A DNA stretch of 17,056 nt, taken from assembly GCA_964576115.1 (NCBI GenBank), contig CAZNUA010000063.1, positions 1 through 17,056 on the forward strand, read 5' to 3'. The position numbers and the translations under genes were made by a program. The DNA is from CAYSYY01 sp964576115 [NCBI: uncultured Gemmatimonadota bacterium]. Its GTDB lineage: Bacteria > Blakebacterota > Blakebacteria > Blakebacterales. The notes under the pieces were generated by a model. The model searched no databases and had not been told where the DNA came from. It saw only the letters and a list, made by a program, of their open reading frames with translations. How positions within the stretch are numbered: position 1 is the stretch's first letter; the number at the start of each line of letters is the position of its first letter. Positions 1 to 6,296 of this stretch are shown piece by piece.

Positions 1-554
1 GCGGTGTGGGTCTCATCGGTCTGTGCGTCGGGGTGGTTGTCGTCATCCAGCACCTGGTACTCGAAGCCCAGGGCGGCGTTCGGTGGTGAATGGGAGGTGC
101 TGATCTCTTCAGAGACGTTGTATTTCACGCCGCTGTTGCCCTCCGGGCTGATCCGCCACTCGAAATAGAGTTCGAAATCGAGATAGGTCTCTTCGGTTAT
201 CAGGTCACCGCCCTCCAGGGGCTGACCGTCGGCCTGCACCGGCACATCCCCGCTGTCCACCTTGTGAATACAGCAATCCGTAATGGTCCAGTGTCCCTCG
301 GGCACTCCCTCACGGCCCAGTCCGCGCCAGCCGTCGAATGATTCGCCGTCGAAAAGCAGGATCCAGCCGGCGGCCTCTTCCTCGGCACTGAGCTTATTCA
401 AGCGTTCTTCTTCGGGAATCTGTTCGTCAGTGCCGCGGGGTTGTCCGTCGCGGCAGGCGGGTGCGAGCAGAACGACAAGCAGAGCCAGCGGAAGGTACAG
501 GATACAACTCTGCACCATCCGGCCGGCTCGGGTGCGGCGGACTGTTTCGAGCAT
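1..554 (-). CDS. DUF1080 / 3-keto-disaccharide hydrolase-family lipoprotein, partial
   Basis: Reading the minus strand from the ATG at 554 gives an open frame of 184 codons with no stop before the window edge, so the C-terminus is missing. An AAAGGAG ribosome site lies 9 nt upstream (564-570). Residues 18-34 form a hydrophobic signal ending in APAC, a lipoprotein-type site with Cys34 as the likely lipidated residue. From residue 66 the sequence matches the DUF1080 (PF06439) pattern: LFDGESFDGWR, then HWTI, GGDLIT (115-120), YLDFELYFEWRI, GNSGVKYNV (139-147) and EYQVLDDDNH. The fold is a concanavalin-like jelly roll. Family members cleave 3-keto-glycosides or bind glycans. The gene diverges from a Gfo/Idh/MocA dehydrogenase, which is the usual partner of this family, so a role in sugar oxidation/cleavage at the outer membrane or periplasm is likely. 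The substrate cannot be read from the sequence. Confidence 0.9.
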   Translation of the reverse strand, partial: MLETVRRTRAGRMVQSCILYLPLALLVVLLAPACRDGQPRGTDEQIPEEERLNKLSAEEEAAGWILLFDGESFDGWRGLGREGVPEGHWTITDCCIHKVDSGDVPVQADGQPLEGGDLITEETYLDFELYFEWRISPEGNSGVKYNVSEEISTSHSPPNAALGFEYQVLDDDNHPDAQTDETHT

Positions 555-578
555 GGCGGGGATCTCCTTTTACCGCTA

Positions 579-602
579 GTGTCATGTCAGGTGACACGTG
601 TC
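579..602. promoter_or_regulatory. Overlapping palindromes (site I) in the divergent promoter region
   Basis: Three nested inverted repeats occupy 24 bp. GTGTCA (579-584) pairs with TGACAC (592-597), TGTCA-gg-TGACA spans 585-596, and GACACGTGTC (593-602) is a perfect 10-bp palindrome with a CACGTG core. The site lies between the divergent DUF1080 and Gfo/Idh/MocA starts, close to the DUF1080 ribosome site, and could be an operator for both genes. The regulator is unknown. Confidence 0.4.
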
Positions 603-629
603 GGGAGACTCGAATTCCGAAGTCATCGC

Positions 630-656
630 CTGACAGGGCACGTGCGTCAGATTGTA
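630..656. promoter_or_regulatory. Second palindrome (site II) overlapping a possible minus-strand -10
   Basis: CTGAC (630-634) and GTCAG (646-650) flank GCACGTGC (638-645), which shares the CACGTG core of site I. The two cores are centred 44 bp apart, about four helical turns. On the minus strand TACAAT (656-651) would be a good -10 box for the DUF1080 gene and would place its transcription start inside this palindrome. The -35 match (TTCCCT at 17 bp) is poor, so the promoter is tentative. Confidence 0.35.
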
Positions 657-689
657 CCCGCTGGATGAGCCAGAGGGAAAGGAGCAGAA

Positions 690-2030
690 ATGCCGACCAT
701 GGGCAGACGCGATTTCCTGGAGCACTCGTCGAAGGCGGCCGCCGGCGCCGCCCTCTTTGCCGCCGGTATCGATCCCGAGGGCCTGCCCCTGCACGAACGG
801 CAGGTGAGCCCCAACGACCGCATCGCGGTGGGCCTGATCGGCGCCGGGGACATGGGCAAGTCGAACCTGAGAGATTTCCTGCGCGTGCCCGAGGTTGAAT
901 GTCTGGCCGTGGCCGACGTGGATATGGAGCGGCTCGAGTCGGGGATCGCCCTGGTCGAAGAACAGCGGGGTTCGCGCCCGATGGGCTACAAGGACTTTCG
1001 GCGCATCATCGAGCATGACGATATCGATGTCGTGATCGTGGGCACGCCCGACCACTGGCACGCCCTGCCGACCGTTCTGGCGTGTGAAGCCGGCAAGGAC
1101 GTCTATGTCGAGAAACCGCTGGCCACCACGATCGCCGAAGGCCGGGTCATGGTCGAAGCGGCCCGCCGCTATGACCGGGTCGTGCAGGTCGGCACCCAGC
1201 AGCGCAGCGCCGGGCACTTTGCCGATGCGGTGGCCTTCGTGCAGTCGGGGCAATTGGGCAAGATCCGCATGGTCCGGGCCTGGACCTACCTCGACTGGAA
1301 GGGCGACATCGGCAATCCTCCCGACGAACCGGCCCCCGATCACATCGACTACGACTTCTGGCTCGGTCCGGCCCCGTTGCGGCCTTACAACCCGATGCGC
1401 TGTCATCACAATTTCCGCTGGTACTGGGATTACTCGGGCGGGCTGATGACCGACTGGGGCGCGCACATGGTGGACGTGGTCATGTGGGCCATGCAGGAGG
1501 AACCGGTCGGGGCCATGGCGATCGGCGGCAAGTATGGTTTCGACGACATACGCGAGACTCCCGACACCCAGCAGTCGATCGTGGAGTTCCCCGGTTTCTC
1601 GATGCTCTGGGAGCACATGATCGGCGCCGGTCTGGGCCCCTGGCAGCGCGAGCACGGGGTCGAGTTTCACGGTCAGAACGGGGTTCTGGTGGTCGACCGG
1701 GGGGGCTGGGAAGTGCATTCGGAGACCAACGCCTACGGTCAGCCGCGCGCCAAGGTCATGGAGGATGTCGAGCGCCAGCCGGCCTCGCGCGACTACCACT
1801 TCGCCCACGTACAGAATTTCCTCGAATGCGTGCACACCCGCTCGCGGCCGGTAGCCGATGTCGAGATCGGTCACAAATCGGTCACGGCCTGCCACCTGGC
1901 CAATATCGCCGTGCGGCTGCAGCGGTACTTCCCCTGGGATGCCGGACGGGAAGAGATCCCCGGCGACCGCGAGGGACAAGCTCTGGTCAACCGCGAGTAC
2001 CGTCGTCCCTGGCGCCTGCCGCGGATATGA
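690..2030 (+). CDS. Tat-exported Gfo/Idh/MocA family oxidoreductase
   Basis: This 446-residue protein starts at ATG 690 behind GGAAAGGAG (676-684), 5 nt away. The N-terminus carries a twin-arginine motif (GRRDFLE, residues 5-11) followed by an Ala-rich hydrophobic stretch, so it is probably exported folded with its cofactor. The Rossmann nucleotide loop GLIGAGDMG is at 48-56, GTPDHWH at 118-124, and the family's EKPLA motif with catalytic Lys142 at 141-145. The DxxxH pair of the active site is Asp255 and His259 (TDWGAHMVD). Proteins of this family oxidise or reduce sugars and cyclitols with NAD(P), often keeping the cofactor tightly bound. Its neighbours are a DUF1080 protein (divergent) and a xylose-isomerase-like TIM barrel (76 bp downstream, same strand). 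A glycoside 3-dehydrogenase-type role is the best inference; the actual substrate is not determined. Confidence 0.9.
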   Translation: MPTMGRRDFLEHSSKAAAGAALFAAGIDPEGLPLHERQVSPNDRIAVGLIGAGDMGKSNLRDFLRVPEVECLAVADVDMERLESGIALVEEQRGSRPMGYKDFRRIIEHDDIDVVIVGTPDHWHALPTVLACEAGKDVYVEKPLATTIAEGRVMVEAARRYDRVVQVGTQQRSAGHFADAVAFVQSGQLGKIRMVRAWTYLDWKGDIGNPPDEPAPDHIDYDFWLGPAPLRPYNPMRCHHNFRWYWDYSGGLMTDWGAHMVDVVMWAMQEEPVGAMAIGGKYGFDDIRETPDTQQSIVEFPGFSMLWEHMIGAGLGPWQREHGVEFHGQNGVLVVDRGGWEVHSETNAYGQPRAKVMEDVERQPASRDYHFAHVQNFLECVHTRSRPVADVEIGHKSVTACHLANIAVRLQRYFPWDAGREEIPGDREGQALVNREYRRPWRLPRI

Positions 2031-2051
2031 GACGGAAGTATGAGAGGATGG

Positions 2052-2068
2052 ACCGACAGTGGGTCGGT
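2052..2068 (+). other. Small hairpin between the two Tat-exported sugar genes
   Basis: ACCGAC (2052-2057) and GTCGGT (2063-2068) can form a 6-bp stem with a 5-nt loop. It lies between the Gfo/Idh/MocA stop and the next ribosome site. It lacks a T-run, so it does not look like a terminator. It may be an mRNA processing or stability element, or chance. Confidence 0.25.
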
Positions 2069-2106
2069 ATCAACAAGTCCGTAAGGGGAGGAGAGAAAGG
2101 GTTGAG

Positions 2107-3030
2107 ATGAGCACACGACGGCAGTTCGTGAAGAAGACCGGGGCCGGTGTGGCGGGTGTGCTTGCAGCGGGCGCAGCGTTGGGAGCGGTTGCGGGTACAG
2201 CGTCCGGAGAGGCAGCGGGTGCTGCGGGTTCTGCAGCGGGAACGGCCGCAGGGCCGGCGGCAGGAGCGGCAAAGGGTTCAGCCGGCTCACAGGTCGATCC
2301 CCCCTTCGCCCTCGGCATGACCTCCTACACCTTCCGGGAGTTCGACCTGGAGACGACCCTGGCCTGGACCGCCCGGATGGGGCTCGAGTTCATCTCGCTG
2401 AAAAGCATGCACCTGCCGCTGGAAAGTACGCCGGCCGAAGTCGAAGCCGTGGCCCGGCAGGTGCGCGAGGCAGGTCTCGAGCTCTACGGCTGCGGGGTGG
2501 TCTACATGACGTCCGAAGCTGAGGTCGAGAACGCCTTTGCCTATGCCGCCGCGGGAGGGATGCGGGTCATCATCGGGGTGCCCGAGCACAACCTGCTGCC
2601 CCTGGTCGAGCGCAAGGTGGCCGAGTACGACATCAAACTGGCGATCCACAACCACGGCCCCGGCGACGAGCGCTATCCCACCCCGCAGAGCGCCTTCGAG
2701 CTCGTCCGCGAGATGGATCCGCGCATGGGGCTGTGCGTCGACATCGGCCACACCATGCGTTCGGGCATCGATCCGGCCGAGCCGGTGCGCCTGTACGCCG
2801 ACCGGGTGCACGACCTGCATATAAAGGATGTCTCGGCCGCCAGCCGCCAGGGCTCTACGGTCGAGATCGGCCGCGGGGTGATCGACATCCCAAGCTTCGT
2901 GCGCACCGTCCTTGCCACCGGCTATGCGGGCGTGCTGGCCCTCGAGCACGAGAAGGACGGAAACGATCCCCTGGCCGGGGCTGCGGAGTCGATTGGATTT
3001 GTCCGGGGGGTTCTGGCGACACTACCATAA
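2107..3030 (+). CDS. Tat-exported sugar phosphate isomerase/epimerase-like TIM barrel
   Basis: The ATG at 2107 is preferred over in-frame starts upstream because it follows a purine-rich GGGGAGGAGAGAAAGG stretch and begins with a clean Tat signal (STRRQFVKK). The product is 307 residues. Residues 13-62 are an Ala/Gly-rich signal and linker with GxAAG-like repeats. Residues 66-305 match the xylose-isomerase-like TIM barrel (AP endonuclease 2 fold, PF01261). Candidate metal ligands, by position in the fold, are Glu160 (GVPE), His181/His183 (IHNHGPGD), Asp212 and His215 (VDIGHT), His238 (HDLHIKD) and Glu280 (ALEHE). Proteins of this kind isomerise or epimerise sugars, and in DUF1080/Gfo-Idh-MocA loci they act on keto-sugar intermediates. 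Co-transcription with the preceding oxidoreductase is likely. The exact reaction is unknown. Confidence 0.85.
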   Translation: MSTRRQFVKKTGAGVAGVLAAGAALGAVAGTASGEAAGAAGSAAGTAAGPAAGAAKGSAGSQVDPPFALGMTSYTFREFDLETTLAWTARMGLEFISLKSMHLPLESTPAEVEAVARQVREAGLELYGCGVVYMTSEAEVENAFAYAAAGGMRVIIGVPEHNLLPLVERKVAEYDIKLAIHNHGPGDERYPTPQSAFELVREMDPRMGLCVDIGHTMRSGIDPAEPVRLYADRVHDLHIKDVSAASRQGSTVEIGRGVIDIPSFVRTVLATGYAGVLALEHEKDGNDPLAGAAESIGFVRGVLATLP

Positions 3031-3031
3031 G

Positions 3032-3046
3032 TGGTAAGCATTACCA
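3032..3046. promoter_or_regulatory. Fur/PerR-type operator upstream of the Fur-family gene
   Basis: TGGTAAGCATTACCA is an inverted repeat (TGGTAA-gca-TTACCA) that matches the 7-1-7 Fur-box form TGATAATNATTATCA at most positions. It sits in the 35-bp gap just upstream of the PerR-type gene. TACCA at 3023-3027 also pairs with TGGTA at 3032-3036, giving a second overlapping repeat. A weak promoter (TTGTCC 2999-3004, 18 bp, TACCAT 3023-3028) would place the operator at the transcription start. Autoregulation is the natural reading and is inferred. Confidence 0.6.
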
Positions 3047-3065
3047 TTTGCACGAAACGAGACCA

Positions 3066-3461
3066 ATGCACGTCGAAGCTTTCCAGCGCAACACGCGCCA
3101 GCGTAAAGTCATCATCGAAGAACTCCGCAAGGTCGACACCCACCCCTCGGCCACCGAACTCTACGAAATGGTGCGTCGCCGGCTGCCCCGCATCAGCCTG
3201 GGAACGGTCTATCGCAACCTGGAACTGCTTGCTGAGAGCGGCGAGATCCTCAAGCTCGAATCGGGCGGTCAGGCCCGTTTCGACGGCAATCCCGCCCGCC
3301 ATCACCACGTGCGTTGCTCGGTCTGCGGCCGGGTGGACGATGTGCACCGGTCGATCGAGGATGACGGGCTGGATCAGGTGGCGAAACTCGACGGTTATCA
3401 AATCCAGGACTACCGCCTCGAGTTCATCGGCATCTGTCCGGAGTGCCAGAAAAAGGGATAA
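3066..3461 (+). CDS. PerR-type Fur family metalloregulator
   Basis: This 131-residue protein has the usual length for the Fur family. The winged helix covers about residues 10-66, with recognition region ISLGTVYRNLELLAESGEI. Structural zinc would be held by two CxxC pairs, Cys84/Cys87 and Cys124/Cys127. By hand alignment with Bacillus subtilis PerR, all five regulatory metal ligands are present: His26 (His37), Asp73 (Asp85), His79 (His91), His81 (His93) and Asp92 (Asp104). Asp at the last position is the feature that separates PerR from classical Fur, so a peroxide-sensing repressor is favoured, though Fur or Zur function is not excluded. The start is ATG 3066. No strong ribosome site precedes it (only ACGAAACGAGAC), so expression may be low or partly dependent on upstream translation. 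No catalase, peroxiredoxin or iron uptake gene is adjacent. Confidence 0.9.
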   Translation: MHVEAFQRNTRQRKVIIEELRKVDTHPSATELYEMVRRRLPRISLGTVYRNLELLAESGEILKLESGGQARFDGNPARHHHVRCSVCGRVDDVHRSIEDDGLDQVAKLDGYQIQDYRLEFIGICPECQKKG

Positions 3462-3512
3462 TCCGCCGGCAGAGCGGAATCTCCGTCGCACCATCTGAAG
3501 CGGAAAGGAAAA

Positions 3513-3547
3513 GGCCGGTCGTCTGTGCACGGGCGACCGGCCCTTTC
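3513..3547 (+). terminator. Hairpin terminator after the PerR-type gene
   Basis: GGCCGGTCG (3513-3521) pairs perfectly with CGACCGGCC (3534-3542) around a 12-nt loop, preceded by an A-run and followed by CTTTC. The 9-bp GC-rich stem is strong and the T-run is short. The flanking AAA and TTT could extend the stem past a one-base bulge, so it may stop transcription from either side. Confidence 0.65.
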
Positions 3548-3867
3548 ATCGGGAGGTTATGCGTTTACGTTATCAGGTCATCTCACAGCTCGAACCGGCG
3601 GTCGACCGCGCCGTCCGCTGAAACGTCCGCTCCGTCCGTGACCGAGGATCCAGTATTCACCGACCAGGCGAAGATGCCGATTGGTGATCTCGGTCAGGGA
3701 GGATCCGACGGGCAGCAGCTGTTCAGCGCGGTGGAGCCTGACCGGCGGTCCGTCGGTCATATGGAAAGGCTCGCTATCGGGCATTTCTGAACTCCACGGG
3801 TCGGGCATTCCGTCGATTGACTCCGCCAGTAAAACGCCGGAGTCGCGTCTCTGTTCCTTAGAACGAT
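3548..3867. other. 320 bp with no convincing gene; possible frameshifted remnant on the minus strand
   Basis: No intact gene is supported here. On the minus strand an open frame starts at ATG 3808 and has coding-like third positions to about 3690. From there the coding-like signal moves to another frame, which runs GIFAWSVNTGSS to a final DRRFEL and stop near 3577. Neither half was recognised. The region may be a short decayed gene with one frameshift, or plain intergenic sequence between a terminator and the end of the decarboxylase gene. Confidence 0.3.
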
Positions 3868-5442
3868 TCAGCAGGGGGATTGGTTGCTCGGAAAACGGCT
3901 TATCGCCTCGGGCAGGTAGGCCAGAAACTCCTCGATCGTTTCCTCGGTGGTGAAGTGGCTGATCACGTTCAGGCGCAGGGCCGAACCGCCGGGGATCGGG
4001 GCGGCGGAGATCCAGAACCGGCCCTCGGCCTGGATCAGGGCCGCCAGCCGCTGCTGCAGTTCGTCGCGTTCGGCCAGAATGCTCTGGACGGTGCCGGTGT
4101 CCAGTTCGTCCCCGATCTGCGCACTCTCGTCGTCCCGCGCTCCGGCCCGTTCCCTGGCGGTGGCGGCGGCCAGACGGGCGCTGAGCCCGGCCGGTTCGTA
4201 GCGGAAGGTCACGATCGCGGTCTGGGGAGGGACCGCGATCCGGATGTCCGGCATCAGGGCCAGCCGGTCGGCGGTCATTTCGGTCAGACGCATCTGCCGG
4301 TCCACGAGATCCGAATAGGCGTCACTGCCCACGTGCTTGAGCGTCATCCAGACCTTGAGAGCGTCGAAGCGGCGGCTGCCGGCCAGGCCTTCCTGGTACC
4401 ATTCGGTCGGGGGCACCTCGGACCCTTCGGAAGCCGGAATGTAGGTGGCCGCGTGCCGGAAGGCGGCCAGGGCGTGGTTGCGGTCGCGGAAGAGCACACC
4501 CCCCGCCACGAAGGGGATGCTGAACCACTTGTGGGCGTCCACGGTGATCGAGTCGGCCCGCTCGATACCCGCCAGCCGACCGGGGTGGGTGCGGCACAGG
4601 GCCATGGCGCCGCCATAAGCGGCGTCGATGTGAAACCACAGCCCTTCGCGCTCGGCCAGATCGGCCAGTTCAGGCAGGGGATCGATGGCACCGGCCGCGG
4701 TGGTGCCTGCGATGCCGACCAGGACCAGCGGTTCGAGTCCCGCGGCGCGGTCGCGTTCGATCGCGCGCGCAGCATCGCCGGGGTCGAGACGGGCGTCGGC
4801 TCCGGCCGGAATCAGGCGGACTGCCTGCTGGCCCAGGCCGAGCACGTCGGCCGACCGCTCGATGCTGTAGTGAGCCTGATCGGAGGCATAGAGAGTGAAC
4901 TGCCGCCCGGCGGCCAGGAGGCCCCGGGTGCGCACCTCGGGTGCAGCCCTGTGCAGAGCCAGCTTGACACCGGTCATGTTGGCGGCCGTCCCCCCGCTGG
5001 TCAGATGACCCCAGCAGTCGGCGCCGTAGCCGGTGGCCTCACCCAGCCAGCGGATCACGGTCTCCTCGACCACGCTGCCGGAGGGCGAGTGATGGGCGGC
5101 GGCCTGGTTCTGGTTCAGGGCGCTGGCCAGAGCGTCGGCGAAAATGCCGAGCGGGACCGGGGCGGGATTGAGCAGGCCGAAGTAACGGGGACTGGTGCTG
5201 ACGGTACAGTGCGGCAGGATGTCCTGTTCAAAGCGGTCGAGCAGGTCGGCGGCCGGGGTGGGGGTTCGGGGCAGGGGCTCATCGAAGAGGGCGCGCAGTT
5301 CGGCGATCGGGGTGGGATCGGTGACGCGCTGCTCGGCCTGCAGGTCCATATACCCGGCGATCAGCTCGGTCACCCGGCGGCCGATCTCGGTCGCGGCCTC
5401 GGGGTCGGTCGGAGCGAATGCGGGCTCGGGTGGTGATGACAT
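3868..5442 (-). CDS. Group II PLP-dependent amino acid decarboxylase
   Basis: The chosen ATG (5442) follows AGAGAGG with 7-nt spacing and gives 524 residues; a longer open frame upstream has no matching ribosome site and reads as non-coding. The sequence fits the pyridoxal-dependent decarboxylase family (PF00282). SPRYFGLLNPAP is at 84-95, the phosphate-binding TSGGTAAN at 148-155, His191 (AHYSIERSADVLG) stacks on the cofactor ring, Asp273 (HIDAAYGG) contacts the pyridine nitrogen, and Lys305 (VDAHKW) is the Schiff-base lysine. Members decarboxylate aromatic amino acids, glutamate or 2,4-diaminobutyrate. The substrate cannot be assigned here. A charged segment at about 428-465 before the C-terminal domain makes it somewhat longer than the typical 470-490 residues. 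No signal peptide is visible, so it should be cytoplasmic. It diverges from tadA. Confidence 0.9.
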   Translation of the reverse strand: MSSPPEPAFAPTDPEAATEIGRRVTELIAGYMDLQAEQRVTDPTPIAELRALFDEPLPRTPTPAADLLDRFEQDILPHCTVSTSPRYFGLLNPAPVPLGIFADALASALNQNQAAAHHSPSGSVVEETVIRWLGEATGYGADCWGHLTSGGTAANMTGVKLALHRAAPEVRTRGLLAAGRQFTLYASDQAHYSIERSADVLGLGQQAVRLIPAGADARLDPGDAARAIERDRAAGLEPLVLVGIAGTTAAGAIDPLPELADLAEREGLWFHIDAAYGGAMALCRTHPGRLAGIERADSITVDAHKWFSIPFVAGGVLFRDRNHALAAFRHAATYIPASEGSEVPPTEWYQEGLAGSRRFDALKVWMTLKHVGSDAYSDLVDRQMRLTEMTADRLALMPDIRIAVPPQTAIVTFRYEPAGLSARLAAATARERAGARDDESAQIGDELDTGTVQSILAERDELQQRLAALIQAEGRFWISAAPIPGGSALRLNVISHFTTEETIEEFLAYLPEAISRFPSNQSPC

Positions 5443-5509
5443 CCGTCTGCCTCTCTGCCGATGGTGCCGATGATCCCGGGAGGACGACCGCACGAGTCGG
5501 TGATCGAGC

Positions 5510-5565
5510 GCACCGGCGGTTATGGGATTTCCGCCGCGAGCCGGCCCGGTCCCGGACGCCGGTGC
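5510..5565. other. Mutually exclusive inverted repeats in the decarboxylase/tadA intergenic region
   Basis: GCACCGGCG (5510-5518) is a perfect complement of CGCCGGTGC (5557-5565). The same left arm also overlaps a shorter hairpin, CGGCGG (5514-5519) with CCGCCG (5531-5536). The two structures compete for the same bases. They lie in the presumed leader of the minus-strand decarboxylase gene. An attenuator-like role is possible, but GC-rich DNA gives such repeats easily. Confidence 0.3.
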
Positions 5566-5680
5566 AATATAGGGTGACAGCGGAAGAAGGGACCGCCATT
5601 CTTTCGGCAGGTCAGATTCCAGCGGCCCGGACGACCCGGTCAGCTGGCCCGACGCAACCGACAGAAACGGCGAGAACGGT

Positions 5681-6193
5681 ATGCCCGACACACCCCGCGA
5701 AGACTCCCTCACCCTGCTCGGTCCCGACGATCACGAGCACTGGATGAAAATGGCCCTGCGCGAAGCGGTACGGGGTGCCGAAGAGGGCGAGGTGCCGATC
5801 GGAGCTGTGGTGGTGCACAACTCGATGATCATCGGGCGCGGGCACAACCGCACCGAGGGGCTGGCCGACGCCACCGCCCACGCCGAGATCCTGGCCATCG
5901 GGGCGGCCTCGGACACGCTGGGAGACTGGCGCCTGGAGGACTGTACCCTGTATGTAACCCTCGAGCCCTGCCCGATGTGCGCCGGGGCCATCGTTCAGGC
6001 CCGCATCCCGACCCTGGTCTACGCCGCCCCCGATCCGAAAGCGGGTGCCTGCGGCACGCTCTACGATATCGTTCGCGACGAGCGCCTGAATCACCGGGTC
6101 GAGGTCGTGACCGGCATCTGCGAAGCCGAATCAGCCGACCTGTTGCGGGCCTTTTTCAGGCGCCTGCGGGATAAAGAGCCGGCCGACGACTGA
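5681..6193 (+). CDS. tadA: tRNA-specific adenosine deaminase
   Basis: The 170-residue product deaminates the wobble adenosine 34 of tRNA-Arg(ACG) to inosine, an essential step in most bacteria. The zinc site is complete: His67 and catalytic Glu69 in TAHAEI, and Cys97 and Cys100 in EPCPMCAGA. The N-terminal helix DHEHWMKMALREA and the loop VPIGAVVV (38-45) also match TadA. Length is normal for the family. The ATG at 5681 adds about 15 residues before the conserved helix and its ribosome site is weak (GGCGAG); ATG 5744 would cut into the conserved helix and is less likely. The gene diverges from the decarboxylase gene across 238 bp, and the lipoprotein propeller gene follows after about 100 bp. 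Confidence 0.95.
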   Translation: MPDTPREDSLTLLGPDDHEHWMKMALREAVRGAEEGEVPIGAVVVHNSMIIGRGHNRTEGLADATAHAEILAIGAASDTLGDWRLEDCTLYVTLEPCPMCAGAIVQARIPTLVYAAPDPKAGACGTLYDIVRDERLNHRVEVVTGICEAESADLLRAFFRRLRDKEPADD

Positions 6194-6296
6194 ATTTCGC
6201 TTTTCTTCCGATCAACTCTCCATCAGTTCAACCAGTATAAGGAATAAAGACATCGTTGTGACTGCCGTGGCTGCATTCGTTATCGGGAAAAGATCA

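Noticed and set aside
582-1979. Long minus-strand open frame opposite the Gfo/Idh/MocA gene
   Set aside because: It is the antisense shadow of a clear family member; His/Asp/Val-rich composition is typical of reverse frames in GC-rich DNA.
3443-3790. Plus-strand open frame overlapping the end of the PerR-type gene
   Set aside because: It reads straight through the hairpin terminator and has low-complexity Ser/Arg content with no ribosome site.
3880-5436. 518-codon plus-strand open frame opposite the decarboxylase
   Set aside because: It is Gly/Gln/Arg-rich without domains, while the opposite strand has all catalytic motifs of a PLP decarboxylase.
5443-5680. Search for a tRNA gene beside tadA
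   Set aside because: No cloverleaf arms or TTCGA-type T-loop with matching stems were found in this gap.
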